Below are positions 1 through 9,866 of a stretch of DNA of 64,000 bases, in pieces. The position numbers and the translations under genes are program-made. The DNA comes from Niveibacterium sp. 24ML (GTDB lineage: Bacteria; Pseudomonadota; Gammaproteobacteria; Burkholderiales; Rhodocyclaceae). The notes beneath the pieces are model-generated. The model made no database searches. It was not told where the DNA came from and saw only the letters and a program-made list of their open reading frames with translations. How positions within the stretch are numbered: position 1 is the first letter of the stretch; each line of letters opens with the position of its first letter. The stretch spans positions 215,222 to 279,221 of the forward strand of contig NZ_JAPFHA010000004.1 of assembly GCF_026586805.1 (NCBI RefSeq), in the 5' to 3' direction.

Positions 1-996
1 CAGCAACTGAATGATTGGGAGCAAAGCGCGCCGGCTTGGCGACAAGTCTGGGCCGAAGCGACGAATGTGGGAGCAGGGCCGTTGAGCAATGCAAGTCTGT
101 GGGCGGGCAAACGCTACTACAAACGCCAGAATGTCGATATGCTCGATTTCTGGTACGTCGAAGTCGCTGGGCCGGGCGCAGGTATTGAAGGAATTGACAT
201 TGGCGGCGTTGGCAAATTTTCATATGCCTATATGCGCACGGGCGGCGACCTTGACTACAACGATCCGCCGCTTAACGACTTCTTCCCGAACTATTCGGCG
301 GGCGGGAACAAGAGCATGACAAACCATGACCTGCGGCTCGAAGGTATTGCCTTGGGAAGCTATGGATCGATTGACGCGATACTCAATATTGCCAGTCCGA
401 ACAACCGCGAAGACGTGAAGGGCAAGGGGGGGTATGCCTTTACGGCCCAGCATACGATCGGTGTTCTGGGTGGTTTCAACCGCATCCATGCAAGCTTTGC
501 AAAAGACGGCTCCAATCTCAACCACGGTACCAAGTGGTACGCCGATGACACGTTGAAGTACGAGGGCTTTCAGGTTATGGATCAGATGGTCTTCGATAGC
601 GGGCCGTTTAATGGTTCGGCAGTGATTGGCTATCAGAGCGACAAAAATGGCGATGGGCCGACGGCTAAGCAATTCACGATTGGCGTGCGGCCGTGGTACC
701 ACTTCAACGATCTGTACTCGGTCGGCGGCGAGTTGGGCCACATTGAAGTGAAGCCTGGTAACGGGGCTGAAACTCGCAAGCTCGACAAGCTGACCGTGGC
801 CGCCCAGATCACCGCAGGCAAGAGCTTCTGGTCGCGTCCGGCTATTCGGGCCTACTACACCTACGCCAAATGGAATGACGCACTGAAAGGCAGCAACGTG
901 ACCTGTACCGGCCGCGATTGCAATGTCAAAGCGCAGGGCTTTGACGACACGACCAACGGCGCCAGTTACGGCATGCAGTTTGAGGCGTGGTGGTAA
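1..996 (+). CDS. lamB: Maltoporin (LamB-type sugar porin), C-terminal part, 5' end outside window
   Basis: The reading frame is open from base 1, so the N-terminus lies before the window; 331 residues are visible. The text around residues 27-50 (NASLWAGKRYY, then DMLDFWY) is the characteristic LamB stretch, and the protein ends in the aromatic pair WW, as outer-membrane beta-barrels do. Members form trimeric outer-membrane channels for maltose and maltodextrins, and related sugar porins share the fold, so the exact substrate is inferred. Aromatic and glycine-rich alternating strands run to the end with no frameshift. A possible weak terminator hairpin follows about 65 bases downstream. No maltose transport genes are visible on this side. 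Confidence 0.87.
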   Translation, partial: QQLNDWEQSAPAWRQVWAEATNVGAGPLSNASLWAGKRYYKRQNVDMLDFWYVEVAGPGAGIEGIDIGGVGKFSYAYMRTGGDLDYNDPPLNDFFPNYSAGGNKSMTNHDLRLEGIALGSYGSIDAILNIASPNNREDVKGKGGYAFTAQHTIGVLGGFNRIHASFAKDGSNLNHGTKWYADDTLKYEGFQVMDQMVFDSGPFNGSAVIGYQSDKNGDGPTAKQFTIGVRPWYHFNDLYSVGGELGHIEVKPGNGAETRKLDKLTVAAQITAGKSFWSRPAIRAYYTYAKWNDALKGSNVTCTGRDCNVKAQGFDDTTNGASYGMQFEAWW

Positions 997-1359
997 GGGA
1001 TGACACAGGAAGCCGGGCTGTGACACCACACAGTTTGCAGCCCGACTGACGGAAGCGTGCCCTTCGGTAAGTTCGATCGTCCCGAAGGGTTTCAAACGGC
1101 AAGGGCAACCCCTCTCCTGTCCCTGCCGCGAACACTCCCGTCTGCGCTGAAGCAGATCAATACAGGCTGCTTCAGCGCATCCCGCGTGGGTGCCGGCGCT
1201 GATCGTTCTGATCATCCGGTCGTTGCGACGCTCCAGAAACCAATCGCAGGCGCAATGTCAGGACCGTTCCGAAACGAGCACTTATTGGCAATAGCCGAAT
1301 TGCGCGCGCAGATTCGCGTCTTCGCCAAAGCCAAAGCCAAAGCCAAAGCCAAAGCTGTC
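997..1359. other. Non-coding stretch with a GCCAAA microsatellite
   Basis: No gene is supported here. Five perfect tandem copies of GCCAAA occupy 1324-1353 and abut the degenerate kinase fragment that begins at 1360. The open frames that cross the area on both strands have no recognisable protein signature. Confidence 0.5.
1060..1093 (+). terminator. Possible terminator after the maltoporin gene
   Basis: An 8-bp stem (CCCTTCGG at 1060-1067 pairs with CCGAAGGG at 1082-1089) with a 14-base loop is followed by TTTC. The T tract is short, so this is only a candidate. Confidence 0.35.
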
Positions 1360-1440
1360 TTGTCGATTCTCATCTGCGGGTCGATCGCTTACGAAACGAT
1401 CCTGATCTTTCAACACCAGTTCAAGAAACACATTCTTGCT
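1360..1440 (+). pseudogene. Degenerate 5' fragment of the PfkB-type kinase gene
   Basis: Bases 1360-1440 align without gaps to the first 81 bases of the intact kinase gene at 2531. By eye about four fifths of positions match, and most changes are silent or conservative. The translated fragment keeps the core ILICGSIAY and FKKHIL seen at the start of the intact protein, with TTG in place of ATG. Similarity stops at about 1440 and the frame runs on to a stop at 1482 with unrelated residues. It is therefore a truncated duplicate with no nucleotide-binding region, and is not expected to make an enzyme. Confidence 0.75.
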
Positions 1441-1781
1441 CGAGCCGTAGCCGAGAAGTCCCGCGTCAGGCCACACATTTGACATGGCTCCACCTAGCAC
1501 CTTGTCATGCCTGACTGCTGCGCCCAGCCCTTCGCTTTTGCGTCGGAGCGCCAAGCCACCCAGTTGGCCCGCAGTCAGGGCTATTTGACGCCGCCAAGCC
1601 TGTCTCTGGTGATGATGATGTTTGCACGAGATCAATTGCGGCGTAATGCGATTCCATGGCGTGATGGAGTCGGGTGCCAGAGGCGTGACCTGCACGGCAC
1701 AATCCGCCCGCCCTCGCCAAGCTGGTTGAGTGTTCGCGCCGCTTGCCGCGATTGTTCGCAAGCACAACGACCCGAATCAAG
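1441..1781. other. Intergenic region before the barrel gene, nothing recognised
   Basis: Beyond the end of the kinase fragment I see no supported gene or RNA. A promoter for the gene at 1782 is expected here, but no convincing -35/-10 pair was found. Confidence 0.4.
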
Positions 1782-2399
1782 ATGAACAAGAAGATGTTGT
1801 TGGCCGCGGTGGCGGCCTGTTTTTGCTCCCTGAGTGCCCAGGCCGACGAAGGCCGCTCGGTGTATTTCGCGCTGACCGGCGGCTTGACCTTTGGCGGTGA
1901 CGAGATCGCTACGATCGAGTACACCAATGGCACCTCGACCGAACTGCGGGCGGGCAATCTGGTGAACATTGGTGCTGGTCTGCTGTGGGCGCCAGCCGAT
2001 ATGCCGATGTCGGTACAGGCGACCCTGAACTACCACGTCGATGACGCCAGTGCCGACAACGGCCACGCCTCGTTTTCGCGTGTGCCGGTCGAGGTGATGG
2101 GCTACTACAACGGGGTCAGCAAATGGCGCTTTGGCGCGGGCCTGCGCTTTGTGAACAGCGTCAGCGCGGAGTTCAAGCGCGATGGGCTGGCGACGGAAAC
2201 GATCGAGTTTTCCAATGCTCTGGGTTATGTGTTTGAGGCGGGCTACCGTTTCGCCAAGCAAGGCTGGGTCAATGGGCGTGTCGGCATCGAGGAATATGAA
2301 CCCGAAACCCTGAAGGTGGGCAGCCTGCGTTACGACCTGTCCAACGAGAACAAGGTCAAGGCCAACTACGGTGGCGTGAACATCGTCTGGGGTTTCTGA
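1782..2399 (+). CDS. Small outer-membrane beta-barrel protein, unknown function
   Basis: A 205-residue protein with a clear signal peptide: Lys-rich start, hydrophobic AAVAACFCSL, cleavage expected after SAQA near residue 18. The mature part alternates short polar turns with glycine/aromatic strands and ends in Phe (VWGF), the usual C-terminal signal of outer-membrane barrels. Length and pattern suggest an eight-stranded barrel of the OmpA/OmpW size class. I chose the ATG at 1782 because the signal peptide starts there; a further-upstream TTG would add 13 residues with no signal character. It is followed by a strong terminator, so it is probably monocistronic. No specific function can be assigned. 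Confidence 0.7.
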   Translation: MNKKMLLAAVAACFCSLSAQADEGRSVYFALTGGLTFGGDEIATIEYTNGTSTELRAGNLVNIGAGLLWAPADMPMSVQATLNYHVDDASADNGHASFSRVPVEVMGYYNGVSKWRFGAGLRFVNSVSAEFKRDGLATETIEFSNALGYVFEAGYRFAKQGWVNGRVGIEEYEPETLKVGSLRYDLSNENKVKANYGGVNIVWGF

Positions 2400-2423
2400 T
2401 CCGCAGGCACGGTTTGCGTTCGA

Positions 2424-2452
2424 AAGAGGCCGGGGCGCCCCGGCCTTTTTGT
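2424..2452 (+). terminator. Rho-independent terminator after the barrel gene
   Basis: A GC-only stem (GGCCGGG at 2428-2434 with CCCGGCC at 2439-2445) with a 4-base loop is followed by five T residues at 2446-2450. Confidence 0.85.
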
Positions 2453-2530
2453 TTGTCGGCAGGGCGGCTCGTCGGTCAATCTGCTGCACCGTCCGGCATA
2501 GAATCGCGGCTTCACACGTTTGGAGCCAAC

Positions 2531-3466
2531 ATGTCCGTTCTTATCTGCGGGTCGATCGCCTACGACACGATCATGGTCTTTCAGGACCATTTCAAGAAAC
2601 ACATCCTGCCCGAGCAGATCCACATCCTGAACGTGTCCTTTCTGGTGCCGGACATGCGCCGCGAGTTCGGCGGTTGCGCGGGCAACATCGCCTACGCGCT
2701 CAAGCTGCTGGGCGGTGCGCCGCTGATCATGGCGACCGCCGGGCAGGACGCGGCGCCCTACCGCATGCGTCTGGCCGATCTGGATATACCTGACACGCAT
2801 GTGCGTGAAATTGCCGGTGCCTACACCGCGCAAGCCTTCATCACCACCGATCTGGACGATAACCAGATCACCGCCTTCCACCCCGGCGCGATGAGCTGGT
2901 CGCACGAAAACCATGTGGCGGATGCGCAGGGCGTGAAGCTGGGCATCGTTGGGCCGGACGGGCGTGACGGCATGTTGCAGCACGCGCGCGACTTCCACGC
3001 GGCCGGCATCCCCTTCGTGTTCGATCCGGGTCAGGCGATGCCGCTGTTCTCCGGCGAGGATTTCGTTCAGTTCCTCGACTGGGCAACCTGGTGCACCGTG
3101 AATGACTACGAAGCCCACCTGCTGTGCGAGCGCACCGGCCTGACGCTGCCGCAGATTGCAGCCAAGGTGCAGGGCTTGGTGGTGACGCGCGGCGCCGAGG
3201 GCTCGACCATTTACGCCGAGGGCCGCGAAACCGTGGTGCCGGTGGTGCCGGTAACGCAGATTGCCGACCCCACCGGTTGCGGCGATGCCTACCGCGGCGG
3301 CTTGCTGTACGGCCTGCGCAACGGCTGGTCGCTGGAAAAGGCTTGTCGCCTCGCCAGCGTGATGGGGGCGTTCAAGATCGAGGTGCGCGGCCCGCAGAAT
3401 TACGCCCCGAGCCGCGACGAGATCGCCGCGCGCTACGCGGCCACTTACGGCGAGCGGCCGTTCTGA
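2531..3466 (+). CDS. PfkB-family carbohydrate/adenosine kinase
   Basis: A 311-residue ribokinase-fold kinase that phosphorylates a sugar or nucleoside hydroxyl with ATP. The N-terminal PfkB signature is seen as GGCAGNIAYAL at residues 47-57. The C-terminal signature DPTGCGDAYRGG starts at residue 246, and the Asp of GCGD (about 252) is the expected catalytic base. The substrate is not fixed by sequence; proteins of this length in betaproteobacteria are usually annotated as adenosine-kinase-like. The start at 2531 matches the family N-terminus (MSVLICGS); an in-frame start at 2414 would run back through the upstream terminator. A hairpin at 3472-3501 follows, and the ftsX gene converges from the other side. 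A decayed copy of its first 27 codons lies at 1360. Confidence 0.85.
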   Translation: MSVLICGSIAYDTIMVFQDHFKKHILPEQIHILNVSFLVPDMRREFGGCAGNIAYALKLLGGAPLIMATAGQDAAPYRMRLADLDIPDTHVREIAGAYTAQAFITTDLDDNQITAFHPGAMSWSHENHVADAQGVKLGIVGPDGRDGMLQHARDFHAAGIPFVFDPGQAMPLFSGEDFVQFLDWATWCTVNDYEAHLLCERTGLTLPQIAAKVQGLVVTRGAEGSTIYAEGRETVVPVVPVTQIADPTGCGDAYRGGLLYGLRNGWSLEKACRLASVMGAFKIEVRGPQNYAPSRDEIAARYAATYGERPF

Positions 3467-3471
3467 TGGAG

Positions 3472-3501
3472 GCCCGGCGCCTGTGTCATCGGGTGCCGGG
3501 C
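3472..3501. terminator. Hairpin between convergent kinase and ftsX genes
   Basis: A 10-bp stem with one G-T pair (3472-3481 against 3492-3501) lies between two converging genes. No T tract follows on either strand, so its role as terminator is inferred from position. Confidence 0.5.
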
Positions 3502-3529
3502 TGATGAATCGGGCCGGAGGGGGCGTCGA

Positions 3530-4447
3530 TCAGCCGTCGCCGCGCTCGCCTGCCGCATGCAGGTGCCGGCGTACCGATAGCGCTGCGCCGAGCCAGCCGA
3601 GCAGGGCGGCGAAGCCGATCAGGGCGAGTACGCCCAGCAGATCGGGCCCGCTCAGTTCGAGCGGGATGCCGTAGGACTCGGCCAGTTGCGTGGCGGGGCC
3701 GCGCATCAGGGCGAGGATGCCGAGCAGCAGCCCCCAGGCGGTGAGCCCGCCCAGCGCGCCTTGCAGCGCACCAAACCACAGGAAGGGCCGCCGCACCCAT
3801 TGCTGGGTGGCGCCAAGCAGCAGGCTCACGCCGATTTCATGCCGCTGCGTGAGGATCTGCAGGCGGATCGTATTGAAGGTAACGATCACCAATGCGGCGC
3901 CGAGCAGGCCGGCGAGCGCGCCGACCGCGGTGTGCACCAGGCTCACGACGGCCGCCAGGCGCTGGACCCATGCGGTATCCAGTTGCACATGGGCGACGCC
4001 GGGCAAGTTGCGGAAGGCGCTGCTGAGGCGTTCGAATTCGGCCGGCGCATCGCTGCGCGGGGTGACGATGAAGGCGTCTGGCAACGGGTTCTCACCGAGG
4101 GTTTGTGCCAGTTCGCCCAGGCCGGCGCCGCTGGCCAGTTGCTTGAGGGCGTCCTCGCGCGCCACGAAGCGCAGGCCGGCAACCGCGTCCTCGGCCCGCA
4201 GCGCCTTTTCGACGGCCGCCACCTGTGCCTTGTCGGCGCCAACGGCCATGAACAGGCTGATTTCCGGGCGGCCCGAAAGCCCCTGCGCGAGACGCGCAAC
4301 ACTGTCGGCCAGCACATAGCCCAGCGCGGGCAGCACCAGCGCAATCGCCACCACCAGCACCGAGAGCACGGTGCCCAGCGGTGTGTGCGCCAGCCGCTGC
4401 ACCGAGCGGGTCAAGGCCAATCCATGCAAGGCAAGCCAGCGGGTCAT
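3530..4447 (-). CDS. ftsX: Cell division protein FtsX
   Basis: A 305-residue inner-membrane partner of FtsE. It couples ATP hydrolysis in the cytoplasm to activation of septal peptidoglycan hydrolases. One membrane segment lies near residues 24-48 (VLSVLVVAIALVLPALGYVL), then a periplasmic domain of about 120 residues, then three membrane segments (about 165-190, 215-240 and 262-290), the standard FtsX topology. The start codon overlaps the ftsE stop (ATGA at 4444-4447), so the two are translationally coupled. The arrangement ftsY-ftsE-ftsX is the classical operon. Confidence 0.95.
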   Translation of the reverse strand: MTRWLALHGLALTRSVQRLAHTPLGTVLSVLVVAIALVLPALGYVLADSVARLAQGLSGRPEISLFMAVGADKAQVAAVEKALRAEDAVAGLRFVAREDALKQLASGAGLGELAQTLGENPLPDAFIVTPRSDAPAEFERLSSAFRNLPGVAHVQLDTAWVQRLAAVVSLVHTAVGALAGLLGAALVIVTFNTIRLQILTQRHEIGVSLLLGATQQWVRRPFLWFGALQGALGGLTAWGLLLGILALMRGPATQLAESYGIPLELSGPDLLGVLALIGFAALLGWLGAALSVRRHLHAAGERGDG

Positions 4448-5100
4448 TCGGTCACCAGCCTTCCTTTTGAAAGTTCGATGCGGCGCGGCGCGCGGTCGGC
4501 GAACAGGCGTTCGTCGTGGGTCGCGATGATCATCGTCACGCCCGCTTCGTTGTAATCGCGGAACAGGTTTGCAATGTCCTGCGCGTAAGCGGCGTCGAGG
4601 TTGGCGGTGGGCTCGTCGGCGATGAGGATGCTGGGGCGATTGACGATCGCGCGGGCGATCGCCACCCGTTGTTGCTCGCCGCCCGATAGCGAAATCGGCA
4701 TCGAACGTTCGTGCTCGGCGAGCCCGACGCGTTCGAGCGCTGCGCGCACCCGCGCCTTGGCATCGCGCGCCGGCATGTCGGCAAGGATGAGCGGCAGGAT
4801 CACGTTGTCGTAGACGTTGCGGTCGTAGAGCAGGCGGCTGTCTTGCGTGACCAGGCCGAGGCTGCGCCGCAGATAGGGGATCGCGCTTTGCGGCAGGCGG
4901 CTGACATCCTGGTCGCTGATCAGCACGCGGCCGCTGGTGGGGCGTTCGAGCACCGGCAGCAGCTTGAGCAAGGTGCTCTTGCCGGCGCCGGAATGGCCGC
5001 GCAGCACGACGAGTTCGCCGCGCTCGATGCGCAGCGTCACGTTTACCAGTGCTTCGTAGCCACCGGGGTAGCGCTTCGAAACCTTATCGAACTGGATCAC
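4444..5100 (-). CDS. ftsE: Cell division ATP-binding protein FtsE
   Basis: A 218-residue ABC ATPase that drives FtsX at the division septum. Walker A is GHSGAGKST (residues 35-43), the ABC signature is LSGGEQQRV (about 136), and Walker B is ILIADEP (about 158), followed by the switch histidine in ATHDE. I chose a GTG start at 5100 because a strong GAGGAGG ribosome site lies about 8 bases upstream and the encoded N-terminus (IQFDKVSKRY) is that of FtsE. Starts further upstream would add a Ser/Arg-rich stretch without homology. ftsY ends 25 bases upstream, and ftsX overlaps its stop. Confidence 0.95.
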   Translation of the reverse strand: MIQFDKVSKRYPGGYEALVNVTLRIERGELVVLRGHSGAGKSTLLKLLPVLERPTSGRVLISDQDVSRLPQSAIPYLRRSLGLVTQDSRLLYDRNVYDNVILPLILADMPARDAKARVRAALERVGLAEHERSMPISLSGGEQQRVAIARAIVNRPSILIADEPTANLDAAYAQDIANLFRDYNEAGVTMIIATHDERLFADRAPRRIELSKGRLVTE

Positions 5101-5125
5101 GCGGCAGCCTCCTCGGGCCAGTCGA

Positions 5126-6229
5126 TCAGTTGGACGGTGCGGCGTCGAACAGGGCGTCGACAAACTCGCGTGCGACGAAGGGCTGCAGGTCGTCGATGCC
5201 CTCGCCGACGCCGATGTAACGGATCGGCTTCGGGTTGGTGCGCGCAATCGCGGCCAGCACGCCGCCCTTGGCGGTGCCGTCTAGCTTGGTGACGACCAGT
5301 CCGGTGACGCCAACCGCCTTGTCGAAGGCGGCAAGCTGGGCGAGCGCGTTCTGGCCAATGTTCGAATCAAGCACCAGCAGGACTTCGTGTGGCCCGCTCG
5401 GGTCGGCCTTCTGGATCACGCGGCGTACCTTGGCGATTTCTTCCATCAGGTGCAGCTGGGTCGGCAGGCGGCCGGCGGTGTCGGCCAGCACGATGTCGAT
5501 GCCGCGGGCGCGGGCCGCGCTGATCGCGTCGAAGATCACCGCGGCAGGGTCGCCGCCGTCTTGCGCAATCACCGTCACGTCGTTGCGCCGGCCCCACTCC
5601 TGCAACTGCTCGCGCGCGGCGGCGCGGAAGGTGTCGCCGGCGGCGAGGATCACGCTCTTGCCCTGGCTCTGGAAGCGCTTGGCGAGCTTGCCGATCGAGG
5701 TGGTCTTGCCCGAGCCATTCACGCCGGCAAGCATGATGATCGTGGGTTTGTGGGTGTTGATGTCGAGCGCCTGCTCAAGCGGTTTGAGCAGGCCTTCGAG
5801 CAGCTCCATCAGCACGCCTTTGAGCTGGTCGCCGGTTTCGAGCTTGTCGCGCTTCCAGCGCTTGCGCATCTCGTCGATCAGGTACTGCGTGGCCTGCACG
5901 CCGCAATCGGCGGTCAGCAGCGTTGTTTCGATCTCGTCGAGCAGTTCGTCGTCGATCTTGCGGCGCGAGAACAGGTCGGACATCACGTCGCCAACGTCGG
6001 CTCCCAGTGTGGGGCCGACGGCGGCGTTGAGCTTCGCGCGGGTCTTCGAGAGGCCTTCACGCAGCCGGCTGGCCCACGATTTTTCGGGCTCGGCGCCGGG
6101 TGCCGGTGCTGGCGTGGCAGGCACGGGGGGCGGCGTGGTGGCGGGTGCGGGCGTGAGCGGCGCCGGATTCTCGGCCGATACAGGGGCCGCCGTATCGCTT
6201 GCGGGCTTCTTCTTGAAGAAATCGAACAT
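5126..6229 (-). CDS. ftsY: Signal recognition particle receptor FtsY
   Basis: A 367-residue SRP GTPase that docks SRP-ribosome complexes at the inner membrane. It opens with the amphipathic MFDFFKKK. A Pro/Ala-rich linker (about 10-55) replaces the long acidic A domain of E. coli. The NG domain carries P-loop GVNGSGKTT (about 167-175), DTAGR (about 250) and the TKLDG guanine-specificity motif. I chose ATG 6229 because of the conserved start; the frame extends another 31 residues upstream without homology. First gene of ftsY-ftsE-ftsX, divergent from rsmD with about 170 bases between them. Confidence 0.95.
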   Translation of the reverse strand: MFDFFKKKPASDTAAPVSAENPAPLTPAPATTPPPVPATPAPAPGAEPEKSWASRLREGLSKTRAKLNAAVGPTLGADVGDVMSDLFSRRKIDDELLDEIETTLLTADCGVQATQYLIDEMRKRWKRDKLETGDQLKGVLMELLEGLLKPLEQALDINTHKPTIIMLAGVNGSGKTTSIGKLAKRFQSQGKSVILAAGDTFRAAAREQLQEWGRRNDVTVIAQDGGDPAAVIFDAISAARARGIDIVLADTAGRLPTQLHLMEEIAKVRRVIQKADPSGPHEVLLVLDSNIGQNALAQLAAFDKAVGVTGLVVTKLDGTAKGGVLAAIARTNPKPIRYIGVGEGIDDLQPFVAREFVDALFDAAPSN

Positions 6230-6398
6230 GGCAGGATCTGTCCTTGCTGGCGCGTGCGGGTGGCGCCCGCGCCCGTGTGCCGCTAATATGCTGCGCCCGC
6301 AGCAGCCCTGCAGAGGCTGCAACGGCAGGAATTTTCAACCCACAAGTCTAGCAGATGCCCCCCTTACGCTTTACGCCAGTTCCCCGCGGATCCGCCCG

Positions 6399-7699
<1,301 letters not shown>

Positions 7700-7718
7700 T
7701 CGCTGCGGCGATCAGCAA

Positions 7719-7752
7719 CAAAAAAGGGGCGACCGCGGTCGCCCCTTTTTTT
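7719..7752. terminator. Strong bidirectional terminator
   Basis: A perfect 9-bp stem (7726-7734 with 7737-7745) is flanked by seven A residues on the left and seven T residues on the right. It serves the ferredoxin gene from the left and the converging GTPase gene from the right. Confidence 0.93.
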
Positions 7753-7764
7753 GGCAAGTCCGAA

Positions 7765-9729
7765 TCAGGCTGCGCGTGCCGGGGCTTCCGCTGGCGCCAG
7801 TTCGCCGACGATGCCGATCGCGCCGGCGATGCCACGCTCGATGCGCGACAGTTCGGCCAGTTGTTGCAGCGCGGCGCGTTCCGACTGATCGAGCTCGGCG
7901 ATCCGCTCTTCAAGCGTGCCGGTCGCTTCGTGGATGCGCTTGACGCTTTCAAGACGGCGCTTGAGCTGGATCTGGTACTCGCGGACCTGGGTTTCGAGCG
8001 GGCTCATCACCGCGCGCAGCCACTGGTCGACATCGCGGTTGGCCATCTCGAAGGTGCGGCGCGCTTCTAGCGCGATCGTGTCGAAGAAACGCTGCGTCAC
8101 GGTGCCCTTGCGGTGCAGCACCATCGCGCCGACGGTGTTCAGTTGCTGGTTGAAGGCGGCGCGCAGGCGCTCGATTTCCTTTTCGTAACGCAAGGTCGAG
8201 AAACCGGTTGGCGAAGCGAGCTTGAGGCCGTGCTCGACGGCGAACTTCTTGTACATCGTGTCGAGCATGCGCTGGATCTCGCCCACTTCGTCGGCCGACT
8301 TGCGCAGGTTGTCGCGCAGTTGATCGAAGAATCTCTCCATTGCCTCCCGCAGGCCGCGCGAGAAATTCGCTTCCAGCATCGCTTCGCGGGTGCGGCGGGT
8401 TTCGGTGCGCAGCGCGTCAAGACCCAGGTGGGCGTAGAGGTTGTTCGAGAGGCTGGTGAACACGCTGCGTGTGGCGTGGTACTTCTGCAGCCCCTGTTCG
8501 AATTCGTTTTTCTCGGCGCGCACCTTGCGCATCATGTATTCGATGACGCTGCGGTTCTTGCCGCGCAGGTCCGAGAGCTCGCGCACCTGTTCCTGCACGC
8601 TGCGCAGGCGGGCGTTGAGCAGTTCGCGGGTGCGGCGGATGATCTCGCCGGTTTCGCCGCGCGCGTTGTCGCGCACGATCTCTTGCCGCGTCGGCAGCAA
8701 TTCGCTGGTGAGCGCGCTTTCAAGCGCCTCGACCTGGCTGCGATCGAGCAGCTCCGGGTCGCGCGTCACTTTTGCAAGCAGGGCCTTCTGTGCGGAGACC
8801 GGGAAAATCTGGTTCTCCGGCACCGAAAGCGTGCGCGAGACGCTGCTCACCTGGCCGCGGATTTCCTTTGCGATCTGAGCCTCGGAGCGCATGCCGTCCC
8901 ACAGGCTGTCGATCTTGTTGAGTACCACGACGCGACCGCGCTGCGCCTCTTTACCGGCGACGATGTATTCCTGCCACACCGCCAGATCGCTTTGCGTCAC
9001 ACCGGTGTCTACCGCTAGGATGAAGAGCACCGCATGGGCGTTCGGTAGCAGCGAAAGCGTCAGCTCGGGTTCCGAACCGATTGCATTGAGACCCGGCGTG
9101 TCGACCACTACCAGGCCTTGCTTGAGCAGCGGGTGCGGGAACTGGATCATCGCGTGGCGCCAGGCGGCGATCTCTACCTTGCCGTCTGCTTCGATGCGAG
9201 CGCCCTTCTTGCCGTGTGGGTCCACCGCAAAGCCCAGCCGCACGGCATCCGGCGGCGAGACCCGCTTGGTTTCACCAACTCGCGACATCGCGCGCTGCAT
9301 GCTCTCGGTGGAGCTGACGTCGATCGGCACCGTGATCCACTCTTCCGGGTGGCGCTTGAATTCCTGCACGCCAGCCCCGCGCGCGCGGGTTTCGATCGGC
9401 AGCAGGCGGATCGACGGTTCCTGCCCCGCTTCCCAGTGCAACTCGGTCGGGCACATCGTGGTGCGGCCGGCGGAGGAGGGAAGGATGCGGTCGCCGTAGT
9501 CGGCGAAGAACACGGCGTTGATCAGTTCGGATTTGCCGCGCGAAAACTCGGCGACGAACGCCACCGTCAGTTTCTCTTCGCGCAGGCGTTCGAGCAGGTA
9601 GTTCAGGCGCAGATCCGTCTGTGCGTCGCCCACTTCGTTGCGGATGAGCCAGCTCTTGAGCTGCGTGATCGACTGGCCGACGCTGTCGCGCCACTCAGAA
9701 AACTCGGAGAAACTGTCAGTCAGGTTCAT
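7765..9729 (-). CDS. Dynamin-family GTPase
   Basis: A 654-residue large GTPase. G1 is EFSRGKSELINAV (residues 61-73), preceded by a helical N-terminus. G3 is DTPGLNAIGSE (about 210) and G4 is LNKID (about 271). The C-terminal 350 residues are predicted helical and coiled, as in the stalk of bacterial dynamin-like proteins. Family members polymerise on or remodel membranes, but the cellular role of this one is not known. I chose ATG 9729 because the conserved helix starts there and a GGGAG-like ribosome site precedes it; the frame allows 11 more residues. It converges on the ferredoxin gene and sits 137 bases downstream of mutM. Confidence 0.85.
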   Translation of the reverse strand: MNLTDSFSEFSEWRDSVGQSITQLKSWLIRNEVGDAQTDLRLNYLLERLREEKLTVAFVAEFSRGKSELINAVFFADYGDRILPSSAGRTTMCPTELHWEAGQEPSIRLLPIETRARGAGVQEFKRHPEEWITVPIDVSSTESMQRAMSRVGETKRVSPPDAVRLGFAVDPHGKKGARIEADGKVEIAAWRHAMIQFPHPLLKQGLVVVDTPGLNAIGSEPELTLSLLPNAHAVLFILAVDTGVTQSDLAVWQEYIVAGKEAQRGRVVVLNKIDSLWDGMRSEAQIAKEIRGQVSSVSRTLSVPENQIFPVSAQKALLAKVTRDPELLDRSQVEALESALTSELLPTRQEIVRDNARGETGEIIRRTRELLNARLRSVQEQVRELSDLRGKNRSVIEYMMRKVRAEKNEFEQGLQKYHATRSVFTSLSNNLYAHLGLDALRTETRRTREAMLEANFSRGLREAMERFFDQLRDNLRKSADEVGEIQRMLDTMYKKFAVEHGLKLASPTGFSTLRYEKEIERLRAAFNQQLNTVGAMVLHRKGTVTQRFFDTIALEARRTFEMANRDVDQWLRAVMSPLETQVREYQIQLKRRLESVKRIHEATGTLEERIAELDQSERAALQQLAELSRIERGIAGAIGIVGELAPAEAPARAA

Positions 9730-9866
9730 ACCCGCTCCCGGGGGGTGGAGATCCGTGGGCAAAGGCCGTGGATGCGGTCCAGATTGAATTTGGCGAATTC
9801 GGCAAGCATAACGAAATTCGCTGCGGCGAGGCGGCTGATCTCCGACGAACGGCGCTCAGCGTGCTG

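Noticed and set aside
220..1215. 331-codon open frame on the minus strand
   Set aside because: Antisense of the maltoporin gene; no protein signature and high GC explains the lack of stops.
1324..1353. GCCAAA tandem repeat as a phase-variable coding repeat
   Set aside because: Hexamer units would not shift a frame, and no credible gene contains them.
6057..6338. Small minus-strand frame upstream of FtsY
   Set aside because: Alternative frame of the ftsY start region without ribosome site or conserved sequence.
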